This document shows positions 34,397 to 42,954 of a DNA stretch of 64,000 nucleotides, piece after piece. Origin of the DNA: Niastella populi (lineage in GTDB: Bacteria; Bacteroidota; Bacteroidia; Chitinophagales; Chitinophagaceae). Positions within the stretch are counted from its first letter, which is position 1; each line of letters begins with the position of its first letter. Under the pieces are notes generated by a model that did not search any database, had not been told where the DNA came from, and saw nothing but the letters and a program-made list of their open reading frames with translations. Location of the stretch: positions 1 through 64,000 of the forward strand of contig NZ_LWBP01000002.1 of assembly GCF_002078015.1 (NCBI RefSeq), read 5' to 3'. A program made the translations under genes and the position numbers.

Positions 34397-35287
34397 ATGA
34401 ACATGAAAAAATATTACGATGCTGCCCCTGACGAAGCCTTTGGTGGCGACACAGACCGCACTGCCGTGATCGACTCACACGTTCACTTCTGGAAATACGA
34501 TAAAAAAACCTACGACTGGATAGATAAATCCATGAAGACCTTACAACAGGATTATCTGCCCGAACACCTGTCGCTGGTATCAAAAAGAAATAATGTCGAT
34601 GGCGTTGTGGCCGTACAGGCAACCCAAACAGAAATGGAAACCCATTTCCTGGTTGAGCTGGCCAAAACACATAACATTATCAAAGGCGTTGTTGGCTGGA
34701 TAGACCTGCAGGCTGATAATATTGCCGACCGCCTGCAATACTTTTCCCAATACCCTGTTATAAAAGGGTACCGCCATGTAGTGCAGGGCGAACCGCTCGA
34801 TTTTCTGGCCAGGGAAAATTTCCGCCGCGGCGTTGCGGCATTAAAGGCGTACAACTATACGTACGATATTCTCATCTTCCATAACCAGTTGCCGCCGGCC
34901 ATCGATTTCGTTCGGGCATTCCCCGATATGCCGCTTGTAATTGACCATTGCGCCAAACCCGACATCAGGCATAAGAACATAGATGAATGGAGAACAAACA
35001 TGAAGGAAATAGCAAAGTTCCCGAATGTATGTTGTAAGTTATCGGGTTTGTTCACCGAAGCCAGCTGGAAGGAATGGAGCGCGGCTGATTTCTTTCCCTA
35101 CCTCGATGTAGTGTTTGAAGCGTTCGGCCCGAACAGGTTACTGTTCGGCAGCGACTGGCCCGTAATGTTGCTTAGCGGCATTTATGTGCAATGGAAAAGT
35201 TTGCTTGAAAAATACATGGAGAACTATTCGCACGACGACCGCGAAAAAGTATTCGGCCTCAATGCCATTCAATTTTATAATTTATAA
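34397..35287 (+). CDS. Amidohydrolase 2 family, predicted L-fuconolactonase, 296 aa
   Basis: TIM-barrel metal hydrolase: the first metal motif DSHVHFW (HxH), later IDHCAKPDI and the final GSDWPV supply the usual ligands. It would open L-fucono-lactone to L-fuconate. Close relatives act on other sugar lactones. The stop is 5 bp before the dehydrogenase start, so they are surely in one transcript. Confidence 0.85.
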   Translation: MNMKKYYDAAPDEAFGGDTDRTAVIDSHVHFWKYDKKTYDWIDKSMKTLQQDYLPEHLSLVSKRNNVDGVVAVQATQTEMETHFLVELAKTHNIIKGVVGWIDLQADNIADRLQYFSQYPVIKGYRHVVQGEPLDFLARENFRRGVAALKAYNYTYDILIFHNQLPPAIDFVRAFPDMPLVIDHCAKPDIRHKNIDEWRTNMKEIAKFPNVCCKLSGLFTEASWKEWSAADFFPYLDVVFEAFGPNRLLFGSDWPVMLLSGIYVQWKSLLEKYMENYSHDDREKVFGLNAIQFYNL

Positions 35288-35292
35288 TCAAC

Positions 35293-36075
35293 ATGGATTT
35301 ACATCTCACCAACAAAGTGTTTATTGTTACCGGAGGTGCCAAGGGAATAGGAGCAGCCATTAGCAGTTCCATTGCAGCCGAAGGCGGTATTGTTGTTATA
35401 GCAGGAAGAAAAAAAGAAGACAATCAGGTAAAGGTTGATGAAATTATAAAAGCAAAAGGCAGGGCCACCAGCATTGCGGTTGAACTGGCTGACCCGGCCG
35501 CCTGTAAGGAAGTGATCGACTTCACGGTGAAAGAATATGGCCGTATCGATGGCATTATCAATAATGCCGGTGTAAATGATGGCGTAGGTTTGGAAAGCGG
35601 TTCGCCCGAAAAATTCTTTCAATCGCTTCAGAAGAACCTGAGCCATTTTTATAACCTGGCGCATTATGGGTTGCCGTACCTGAAAGAAACAAAAGGTACT
35701 ATTATAAACATTGGTTCTAAAGTCGCCGATACCGGCCAGGGCAATACCTCGGGTTACGCGGCTTCAAAAGGCGCTATCAATGCCCTTACGCGTGAATGGG
35801 CCGTTGAATTACTGCCTTACTCCATTCGCGTAAATACAGTTATCCCGGCTGAAGTATGGACGCCTTTGTATGAGAACTGGATCAACACGCTGCCCAACCC
35901 GAAAGAGAAGCTGGCGCAGATCGTTTCGAAAATACCGCTTGAGAAAAGATTCACTACATCGGAGGAGATCGCCGATATGACGGTGTTCCTGCTCAGCAGC
36001 CGCTCGAGCCATACAACCGGTCAGATCATTTATGTAGATGGCGGTTACACGCATCTCGATCGTTCACTGACGTAG
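35293..36075 (+). CDS. SDR oxidoreductase, predicted L-fucose dehydrogenase, 260 aa
   Basis: Short-chain dehydrogenase with the cofactor motif VTGGAKGIGAA, NNAGVN, the Ser of NIGSKVA and YAASKGA (Tyr and Lys). It would oxidise L-fucose to L-fuconolactone with NAD(P)+. The substrate is inferred from neighbours. The TGxxxGxG pattern starts at residue 12, as is usual. Confidence 0.85.
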   Translation: MDLHLTNKVFIVTGGAKGIGAAISSSIAAEGGIVVIAGRKKEDNQVKVDEIIKAKGRATSIAVELADPAACKEVIDFTVKEYGRIDGIINNAGVNDGVGLESGSPEKFFQSLQKNLSHFYNLAHYGLPYLKETKGTIINIGSKVADTGQGNTSGYAASKGAINALTREWAVELLPYSIRVNTVIPAEVWTPLYENWINTLPNPKEKLAQIVSKIPLEKRFTTSEEIADMTVFLLSSRSSHTTGQIIYVDGGYTHLDRSLT

Positions 36076-36123
36076 AACCACAAACAACAAACCACAAACA
36101 ACAAACTAATAACTCCCGATTGC

Positions 36124-37413
36124 ATGGCCCTTCCATCATCATCCAGTAGTTCCTCCCTGAAAACACAACAGGTTAAAGGATATTTATTTCCTTTTATTCT
36201 GGTTACCAGCCTGTTTTTCTTTTGGGGCTTTGTGCATAATCTCGACCCGGTATTGATACCACACTTGCGGGAAGCATTTACATTAAACTTTTTGCAGGCG
36301 TCGCTGGTCGACTTTTCCGTTTTCATTGCTTATTTTGTTATGGCGCTGCCTGCCGGGTTCATAATGCGAAAATATGGTTATAAGTCAGGTATATTATTAG
36401 GGCTTTTATTATTTGGTATTGGCTCATTATTATTCATACCGGCAGCCAATACCCGTGCCTATGTATTGTTCCTGGGCGCGCTGTTCGTTATAGCGAGCGG
36501 ACTTACATTTTTAGAAACCGCAGCAAACCCATATGCGGCCTTGCTGGGGCCAAAAGAATCATCTACCCAACGGTTAAACCTGGCACAGTCATTCAACGGA
36601 CTGGCAGTTGTACTTGCCCCCATACTTGGTGGTAAATTCATTTTGTCGGGAGCAACTTTAACTGAAGCGCAAAAAGCCTCCATGACGCCGCAGGCGCTGG
36701 ATGCATATCTGGCGGCCCAGGCATCTACAGTAAAAGGGCCTTATTTAATTTTAGGTATCATCATCCTTGCTGTGGCGCTGATCTTTGCATTTACAAAGCT
36801 GCCTGAAATAAAGGAGGAAGAAGAAGGAGAAGGTAAACAATCCAGTTTCGCCAACGCATTCAGGCATAAACACCTTATTTGGGCAGTAGTAGCCCAGTTC
36901 TTTTATGTAGGCGCACAGGTTTGTGTTACCAGTTTCTTTATAAATATTGCAATGGATGCCGCTCATATCGACAAACAAACGGCATCGGTTTATCTTGGCT
37001 TAGGTTATGGATTGGCTTTCATGATAGGCCGTTTTGCCGGCACCTTTTTTATGAAATTTATCAGCCCCAATAAACTGCTGGCAATTTATGCAGCTATAAA
37101 TATTGTATTATCAGCCATAGCCATTGTAAGCAGCGGCATGATAACCGTATATGCATTGATTGGTGTCGGCTTCTTTATGTCGATCATGTTCCCAACCATT
37201 TTCTCACTGGGCATTCAGGGCCTCGGCGTTGACACTAAAATTGGTTCCAGCCTTATCATTATGTCTATTGTAGGTGGTGCATTGATACCACTTGCCATGG
37301 GCGGTATTGCCGATATCACTAAAAATATCCAGAACGGTTATATCATTCCATTGATTTGCTTTATTGTGATATTCTACTTCGGCTGGAAAGGTTATAAAGT
37401 AAAAACAGTTTAA
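36124..37413 (+). CDS. fucP: L-fucose:H+ symporter FucP, 429 aa
   Basis: MFS transporter with twelve predicted helices. It keeps the FucP signature LFFFWGFVHNLDPVLIPHLRE in helix 1, FLETAANPYAALLG, and RLNLAQSFNGL in helix 5. It imports L-fucose with protons across the inner membrane. The first 18 residues are Ser-rich and hydrophilic (PSSSSSSSL). A hairpin at 37443-37470 follows it. Confidence 0.92.
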   Translation: MALPSSSSSSSLKTQQVKGYLFPFILVTSLFFFWGFVHNLDPVLIPHLREAFTLNFLQASLVDFSVFIAYFVMALPAGFIMRKYGYKSGILLGLLLFGIGSLLFIPAANTRAYVLFLGALFVIASGLTFLETAANPYAALLGPKESSTQRLNLAQSFNGLAVVLAPILGGKFILSGATLTEAQKASMTPQALDAYLAAQASTVKGPYLILGIIILAVALIFAFTKLPEIKEEEEGEGKQSSFANAFRHKHLIWAVVAQFFYVGAQVCVTSFFINIAMDAAHIDKQTASVYLGLGYGLAFMIGRFAGTFFMKFISPNKLLAIYAAINIVLSAIAIVSSGMITVYALIGVGFFMSIMFPTIFSLGIQGLGVDTKIGSSLIIMSIVGGALIPLAMGGIADITKNIQNGYIIPLICFIVIFYFGWKGYKVKTV

Positions 37414-37442
37414 ACCGGATACTTTATTAAGCTGAAAAGTTA

Positions 37443-37470
37443 GCAACGCCCGACCGTTAACAGGCGTTGC
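37443..37470 (+). other. Intra-operon hairpin after fucP
   Basis: GCAACGCC (37443-37450) pairs with GGCGTTGC (37463-37470). No T-run follows, so it more likely shapes RNA processing than ends transcription. Confidence 0.45.
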
Positions 37471-37531
37471 AAATTGTGAGTTTTCCCTGTCAACTTTTCA
37501 ACTTATTAACTTATCAACTTAACTTGCACCC

Positions 37532-38302
37532 ATGTTTCGACTCGATAATAAAACGGCCATCATTACCGGTGGCGGAAGCGGTATAGGAAAAGCCATCGCC
37601 GTAGTATTTGCAAACCAGGGCGCCAGGGTTCATATTTTAGATATGGATGAACAGGGCGCCACCAGTGTAGTAAAAGAAATAACCACCGATGGCGGCAAAG
37701 CGCATTTCTATAAATGCGATGTTTCAAAACAGGCAGAAGTTAAACAGATAGTTGACGGTATTGCCGCCGGCGGCGCAATCGATATTCTCATCAACAACGC
37801 CGGCATTGCCCACATCGGCACCGCAGATTCTACTGCCGAAGCGGATTTCGATCGCCTGGTAAGCGTAAACGTAAAAGGCGTGTATAACTGTTTACATACT
37901 GTGTTACCGCATATGAAGCAAAATGGCGGCTCCATTTTAAACATGGCCTCCATTGCCTCACTGGTGGGCATACCCGACCGCTTCGCGTACTCTATGACCA
38001 AGGGTGCTGTTGTAGGCATGACGTTATCCGTTGCAAAAGATTACCTCAAATACAATATCCGCTGCAACTGTATTTCACCGGCCCGCGTACATACCCCATT
38101 CGTTGACGGGTTCCTGGCTAAGAACTACCCGGGCAATGAAGCCGAAATGTTTGAAAAGCTGTCGAAGACCCAGCCCATCGGCCGCATGGGTAAACCGGAG
38201 GAAATCGGATACCTGGCTTTATACCTTTGCTCAAACGAAGCGTCTTTCATCACCGGCTGTGATTACCCCATAGACGGCGGGTTCACCAAGCTGAACAACT
38301 AA
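37532..38302 (+). CDS. SDR oxidoreductase, predicted 2-keto-3-deoxy-L-fuconate dehydrogenase, 256 aa
   Basis: Second short-chain dehydrogenase of the cluster, with ITGGGSGIGKA, NNAGIAHI, the Ser in NMASIASLVG and YSMTKGA (Tyr and Lys). It would oxidise 2-keto-3-deoxy-L-fuconate to the 2,4-diketo acid, the substrate of the first gene of the cluster. It is not a duplicate of the SDR at 35293, the two differ widely. An intrinsic terminator follows at 38328. Confidence 0.8.
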   Translation: MFRLDNKTAIITGGGSGIGKAIAVVFANQGARVHILDMDEQGATSVVKEITTDGGKAHFYKCDVSKQAEVKQIVDGIAAGGAIDILINNAGIAHIGTADSTAEADFDRLVSVNVKGVYNCLHTVLPHMKQNGGSILNMASIASLVGIPDRFAYSMTKGAVVGMTLSVAKDYLKYNIRCNCISPARVHTPFVDGFLAKNYPGNEAEMFEKLSKTQPIGRMGKPEEIGYLALYLCSNEASFITGCDYPIDGGFTKLNN

Positions 38303-38327
38303 TTAATAGTAATTCAATACATTATGC

Positions 38328-38360
38328 AATGCGAAGTCTTTATGGCTTCGCATTTTTTTT
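38328..38360 (+). terminator. Intrinsic terminator of the fucose cluster
   Basis: AATGCGAAG (38328-38336) pairs with CTTCGCATT (38346-38354), followed by at least six T. Confidence 0.9.
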
Positions 38361-38779
38361 GCCGGTAACCTGGCTGAAACCTATCATCTGCCTTTCATCC
38401 TTGGGTTATCTTAAGGTATTCTTAGGGTCATCTTAGGGTTAAAACCCCAGGAAAACCCTAAGATGACCCCAGGATGACCCTAAGATGAGAGGAACCACAG
38501 ACCAGGGAAAGGCCGGTAACAGACCTTGCTGATACAATACCTGCGCTTTGCCCTGTATAGCTTTATTTTTAAAAGAGAAAGGAAAATGTGCGGAAGATTG
38601 AAGTACAGTTTTGTTTAATTCCGCTCTTTTTTGATTACAAACCCTCCGTTATACTGCACTTGTTTATATAGCCTGTAACTGCTTTCATAACCAAAACACA
38701 GCTAAATTATTTTGGCTTACAGCATTTTCATACCCCGAATTGTCTTATTTTGTGGTAACTCAAAGCTATTGCACCACGG
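38361..38779. other. Intergenic region with a palindromic array
   Basis: About 420 bases with no gene recognised. It holds the palindromic array at 38408-38487 and leads to the haloperoxidase group. Confidence 0.5.
38408..38487. repeat. Palindrome built of three head-to-head 11-bp units
   Basis: The left arm repeats ATCTTAGGGTC-like units three times (38408-38440); the right arm repeats the reverse complement (AACCCTAAGATG, ACCCCAGGATG, ACCCTAAGATG, 38453-38487). Together they form a stem of about 33 bp with a few mismatches and a small loop. Confidence 0.75.
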
Positions 38780-39328
38780 ATGAAACGCGCTGCTGCCATA
38801 TTGCTGCTGATCATCTTCCTGTTTAACTGGTTTGGATATCGGTTATTGTCCGATTATATGCAACACCGGGCTGACACCCAACTGGAATCACAACTCGATC
38901 AACATCAATACAATGAAGCCAGCCTTATAGAAATACGCGTTCCGCTCAACATGCCATACCAGAATATCTCCTCCGGCTTTGAACGGTACGATGGCGAAAT
39001 AGAATACAAAGGCATCCACTATAAATACGTAAAACGCAAAGTGGCTAACGGTGAGTTGGTATTATTATGTTTACCCAACGAAACCAGAATGAAATTGCAG
39101 AACGCCCGTGAGGAGTTCTTTAAACTGGTGAACGATCTGCAAAACGCGCAGGAAAATAATTCATCGCCCGCCAGCTCCATCAAAAATCCCATTACCGAAT
39201 ACTGGCAGGAAGAAAACAACTGGCGGCTGGAAGCACTGACAGCGCAACAGCATCGATATACCGGCTATGCCATTGTTATTCCCCCCTCTCCACTCATTAC
39301 TACGCCAGCCCAGCCTCCCGAATGCTGA
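38780..39328 (+). CDS. Membrane-anchored hypothetical protein, 182 aa
   Basis: A single N-terminal hydrophobic helix (AAAILLLIIFLFNWFGYRLL) anchors a periplasmic part of about 150 residues with a Pro-rich C-terminal tail. It contains IRVPLNMPYQ and a GIHYKYVKRKV strand. I do not recognise the family. It lies 81 bp before the haloperoxidase-like gene, on the same strand, and may be its partner. Confidence 0.65.
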   Translation: MKRAAAILLLIIFLFNWFGYRLLSDYMQHRADTQLESQLDQHQYNEASLIEIRVPLNMPYQNISSGFERYDGEIEYKGIHYKYVKRKVANGELVLLCLPNETRMKLQNAREEFFKLVNDLQNAQENNSSPASSIKNPITEYWQEENNWRLEALTAQQHRYTGYAIVIPPSPLITTPAQPPEC

Positions 39329-39409
39329 TCGCTATTGGTTTTAAGGGAAAGTCTTAGCCAGTTTCATATCATCAGGCAATTTTTGATTTAAAAAAATTGA
39401 TGCCATATC

Positions 39410-40747
39410 ATGCGTCCATTATTGTTTGCCATTATTATGGTGATCGCCATCTCTTGTTCGCAACAGAAGAACGATTACCAGCAGGTTCTTCATGATCCTG
39501 TTCTTTACAGTAAAGTAACCGGTTTGCTAACTGAGGTCATTACCTACGATATTTTTACGCCACCGGTAGCCAGCCGCATTTATGCCTACGCCCACCTGGC
39601 GGCATATGAAACCATGGCGCGTGGCGATAGCAGTTATACCTCGCTGAAGGGCCAGTTGAAAGATTTTGCCGGGGTGCCCGCACCGGACGCCGGCAAGGCC
39701 ATCGATTATCGATATGCGGCGCTTATGTCGTTTATGGAAGTGGGCAGAACACTCACCTTTTCGAAAGACATGACCGACAAGATCGTTGACTCTCTGCAGG
39801 CGCTGGCACTGGATCATGGAATGCCTGCCGAAATAAAACAAAACTCCGAAGCTTATGGGATTGCAGTGGCAAAAGCCGTGCTGGGCTGGAGCAAGAAAGA
39901 CAACTATGCCGAAACCCGCTCAGCCGCCAAATACACCGTGCCTACCGATGAAGGCAAATGGGTGCCTACCCCGCCGGGATATTTTCAGGCCGTAGAACCG
40001 GCATGGAGAACCATTCGCACCATAGCGCTCGACAGCAGCAACCAGTTTCCTCCACCGCCGCCCTGTGCATTTGGCAAAGACCCCGCCTGCTCGTTTTATA
40101 AAATAACCAAAGAGGTTCAGGACACCGTTTCGAACCTAACCGAAGAACAAAAGGCCATAGCCAGTTTTTGGGACTGTAATGGTTTTAAGTTAAACGTGGT
40201 TGGTCACACCATGTACGCTACCAAGGCCATGACGCCCGGGGGCCACTGGATGGGCATTACCGGCATTATTTGCAAGAATCAGCAAGCCGATTTCAACAAA
40301 ACGGTTTATACCTATACCACCGTCTCTTTTGCCCTGATGGATGCCTTTATTGCCTGCTGGGACGCGAAATTCACGTTCAACCTCATCAGGCCCGAAACGG
40401 TGATCAATAAATATATTGATGCCAACTGGAAACCATTTCTGCAAACACCGCCTTTTCCTGAATATACCAGCGGCCATTCCATTATTTCAACGGCCGCCGC
40501 TACTGTGCTAGAACATATTTACGGTAAACAAACACCGTTCAGGGACAGCACTGAACGTGCCTGGGGTTTTGCCGACAGAAGTTTTGAAACGCCCAGGCAG
40601 GCAGCCGACGAAGCGGGCATGAGCCGCTTTTACGGCGGCATACACTATCGCTCTTCCGTAATTGTAGCAAGAGAACAGGGCATTAATGTAGGAAACTATG
40701 TACTGTCGAAACTACAGATGAAAAAAGGGCAGCTCGCAAGCAAATAA
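39410..40747 (+). CDS. PAP2/vanadium haloperoxidase-like lipoprotein, 445 aa
   Basis: Lipobox AISCS after a short signal peptide (Cys16). The C-terminal half has vanadate/phosphate-binding motifs: KFTFNLIRP (K-x6-RP), PFPEYTSGHS, and SRFYGGIHYRSS (SR-x5-H). In vanadium haloperoxidases and PAP2 phosphatases the His is followed after three residues by Asp; here that position is Ser (HYRSS). Known members oxidise halides or remove phosphate; which applies here is open. It begins a run of four exported proteins with the genes to 44511. Confidence 0.8.
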   Translation: MRPLLFAIIMVIAISCSQQKNDYQQVLHDPVLYSKVTGLLTEVITYDIFTPPVASRIYAYAHLAAYETMARGDSSYTSLKGQLKDFAGVPAPDAGKAIDYRYAALMSFMEVGRTLTFSKDMTDKIVDSLQALALDHGMPAEIKQNSEAYGIAVAKAVLGWSKKDNYAETRSAAKYTVPTDEGKWVPTPPGYFQAVEPAWRTIRTIALDSSNQFPPPPPCAFGKDPACSFYKITKEVQDTVSNLTEEQKAIASFWDCNGFKLNVVGHTMYATKAMTPGGHWMGITGIICKNQQADFNKTVYTYTTVSFALMDAFIACWDAKFTFNLIRPETVINKYIDANWKPFLQTPPFPEYTSGHSIISTAAATVLEHIYGKQTPFRDSTERAWGFADRSFETPRQAADEAGMSRFYGGIHYRSSVIVAREQGINVGNYVLSKLQMKKGQLASK

Positions 40748-40754
40748 AATACAT

Positions 40755-40800
40755 AGTGTGCCACACCTGCTTTACACTCGCAATCAAGGTGTGGCACACT
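40755..40800 (+). repeat. Intra-operon palindromic repeat, copy 1
   Basis: AGTGTGCCACACCT (40755-40768) and its exact reverse complement (40787-40800). A diverged copy lies between the next two genes at 41925-41971. Confidence 0.75.
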
Positions 40801-40826
40801 TAAACACCTATACCAAAACAACTATC

Positions 40827-41918
40827 ATGAAGAAGACTATTGTTATATCGTTTCTATACCTGTTATTAACTTACCATGCGCAATCACAGGGTTGCGTGGC
40901 AATCAGAAGCACCGGCGGCTTTTGCACCCGTGATCAGGCTATGGAGCATGGGTCGAACAACTGGATGCTGTCGGTAAACAACCGCTATTTTAAATCGTTC
41001 CGCCACTTTGTGGGTAAAGAAGAACAAAAACACCGCACCGAACAGAATACCGAAGTAATTAACTATTCATACACGTTAGATCTGGTGCTCACCCGTATTT
41101 TTAAGAACGGCTGGTCTTTAGCGCTCGACGTTCCGGTTATATCAAACGACCGCTCCTCGCTGTATGAGCATGGCGGCAACAACGGTGGAAAAGGCGCCCG
41201 CCATTTTACCAGTTCTTTTGGCCTGGGCGATATTCGCATAGTGGGCTATAAGTGGTTGTTAGATCAAACCAAAATGCCAAAGGGTAATATCCAGGTTGGG
41301 CTGGGCCTCAAACTGCCAACAGGCGATTACCGCTACCAGGATTATTTTGTAAAAAATGATTCCACCAAAGTACTGGGCTATGTCGATCAGTCAATTCAGT
41401 TAGGCGATGGCGGAACCGGGTTCACTACCGAATTAAATGCTTACTATAATTTCAATTCCGTTATTGGTGCATATACCAATTTATATTACCTCATCAACCC
41501 GCGAGAACATAACGGCGTATCAACAGCGCGGGGAGGAACGCCTTCTGCCACTGCCGTTCAATATGGCACGGCGGTAATGAGCGTACCCGACCAGTGGATG
41601 ATACGTGCCGGAGTAAATGCTACCTGGCAAAACTTCACCTTATCTGCCGGTGTGCGTAAAGAATGCCAGCCCGCTAAAGACCTTATCGGCGGCAGTATGG
41701 GTTTTCGCCGGCCGGGTTATATCGTATCCATTGAACCGGGCCTGAACTACCAGTTCAAAAAAGCTACCATATACGCCTACGTTCCTTTCGCAGTAAAACG
41801 TAACCGCATTCAAAGCGTTGCCGATATGCTGAGAACGGAAGCAACCGGCGTACATGCACAGGGCGATGCAGCCTTTGCCGATTACCTCGTTAACATCGGC
41901 TGCGCTTTTAAATTTTAA
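40827..41918 (+). CDS. Outer-membrane beta-barrel protein, 363 aa
   Basis: Signal peptide MKKTIVISFLYLLLTYHAQS with cleavage near QSQG; the start at 40827 is chosen for this. The mature protein is made of alternating hydrophobic strands (YSYTLDLVLTRIF, SLALDVPVIS, IQVGLGLKLPTGDY) and ends in KF, as barrels do (VNIGCAFKF). The N-terminal segment GCVAIRSTGGFC could be a disulphide loop. Resembles putative porins of the MetA-like group, but no substrate is known. Its neighbours are the two haloperoxidase-like genes. Confidence 0.75.
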   Translation: MKKTIVISFLYLLLTYHAQSQGCVAIRSTGGFCTRDQAMEHGSNNWMLSVNNRYFKSFRHFVGKEEQKHRTEQNTEVINYSYTLDLVLTRIFKNGWSLALDVPVISNDRSSLYEHGGNNGGKGARHFTSSFGLGDIRIVGYKWLLDQTKMPKGNIQVGLGLKLPTGDYRYQDYFVKNDSTKVLGYVDQSIQLGDGGTGFTTELNAYYNFNSVIGAYTNLYYLINPREHNGVSTARGGTPSATAVQYGTAVMSVPDQWMIRAGVNATWQNFTLSAGVRKECQPAKDLIGGSMGFRRPGYIVSIEPGLNYQFKKATIYAYVPFAVKRNRIQSVADMLRTEATGVHAQGDAAFADYLVNIGCAFKF

Positions 41919-41924
41919 CCAAAA

Positions 41925-41971
41925 AAGTGTACCACACCTCTTTTGCGAAGGTGTGCAGGTGTGGCAAACTT
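41925..41971 (+). repeat. Intra-operon palindromic repeat, copy 2
   Basis: AAGTGTACCACACCT and AGGTGTGGCAAACTT form a 15-bp stem with two mismatches, related to 40755-40800. Confidence 0.7.
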
Positions 41972-41993
41972 TCTATACAAAACCTAATTGTTT

Positions 41994-42950
41994 ATGATAC
42001 AATTCCGGAAGGCCTGCAGGCGGTATTGCATTTTACTTATTTTCTGTATTCAGGTCGCATTTTCTGTTAATGCCCAAACAGAGATCGATGGCATTATGAT
42101 GGCCAAAAACAATTTGTGTATAGGTCCCATGTATGGTTACAGCAGCTGGAAGAATTATTGGGAAGGAACCCTGAAAAGGGAAAACCTGAACCTGGGCACC
42201 GTTTCTACCCAAATGATCAGCGTAATGGGTAACTACGGTATCACCAACAAGCTGAACATTCTGTTTGGCGCACCGTACATAACCACTAAAGCATCTGCGG
42301 GTACGCTGCACAGCCAGAAAGGCATTCAGGATGGTTCGCTGTGGTTAAAATGGATGCCCGTAGAACGAAAACTCGGCAACGGCGATCTCTCCCTGTATGG
42401 TATTGCCGGGGTTTCTGCACCGCTTTCAAAATATGTTGCCGATTACCTGCCGCTGTCGATAGGTTTGCGCAGCAAAACATTTTCATTAAGGGCCATGGGC
42501 GACTACCAGTTAGGAAATTTCTTTGTAACGGCATCGGCCACTTATGTGTTCAGGGACAATATCAGGATCGACCGCGACGCCTATTACACTACACAAATGC
42601 ACTATACCAATGAGGTGTCGATGCCCAATGTTTTCACTTACAACATCCGCGCCGGATACCGCAGCCTCAATTTTATAGCAGAAGCTTTTCTGGATAACAT
42701 GATCACGCAGGGCGGGTTCGATATTACACGTAACAATATGCCCTTTCCCAGCAATACCATGAATGCGATGCGCCTGGGCGCCTGGTTGAAATATGAATTG
42801 AACAAACCGAAAGGTTTGTCGTTTATTGCCACCGGTAACTACGTAGTGTCAGGAAGGAATGTGGGTCAGGCGACCACCATCGGGGGCGGCATATTCCAGA
42901 TCATTGATTTCAACAAAAAGAAACCCGCCTCTTCATCGCTAAAAAAATGA
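41994..42950 (+). CDS. Second outer-membrane beta-barrel protein, 318 aa
   Basis: The ATG at 41994 begins a signal peptide (CILLIFCIQVAFSVNA), preceded by a basic stretch. Strands such as NKLNILFGAPYITT, GDLSLYGIAGVSAP, NFFVTASATYVF and LSFIATGNYVVSG alternate as in outer-membrane barrels. It belongs to the same broad group as the preceding barrel but is not closely similar. The stop is 5 bp before the second haloperoxidase-like gene. A TTG at 41988 is an alternative start. Confidence 0.7.
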   Translation: MIQFRKACRRYCILLIFCIQVAFSVNAQTEIDGIMMAKNNLCIGPMYGYSSWKNYWEGTLKRENLNLGTVSTQMISVMGNYGITNKLNILFGAPYITTKASAGTLHSQKGIQDGSLWLKWMPVERKLGNGDLSLYGIAGVSAPLSKYVADYLPLSIGLRSKTFSLRAMGDYQLGNFFVTASATYVFRDNIRIDRDAYYTTQMHYTNEVSMPNVFTYNIRAGYRSLNFIAEAFLDNMITQGGFDITRNNMPFPSNTMNAMRLGAWLKYELNKPKGLSFIATGNYVVSGRNVGQATTIGGGIFQIIDFNKKKPASSSLKK

Positions 42951-42954
42951 AACA

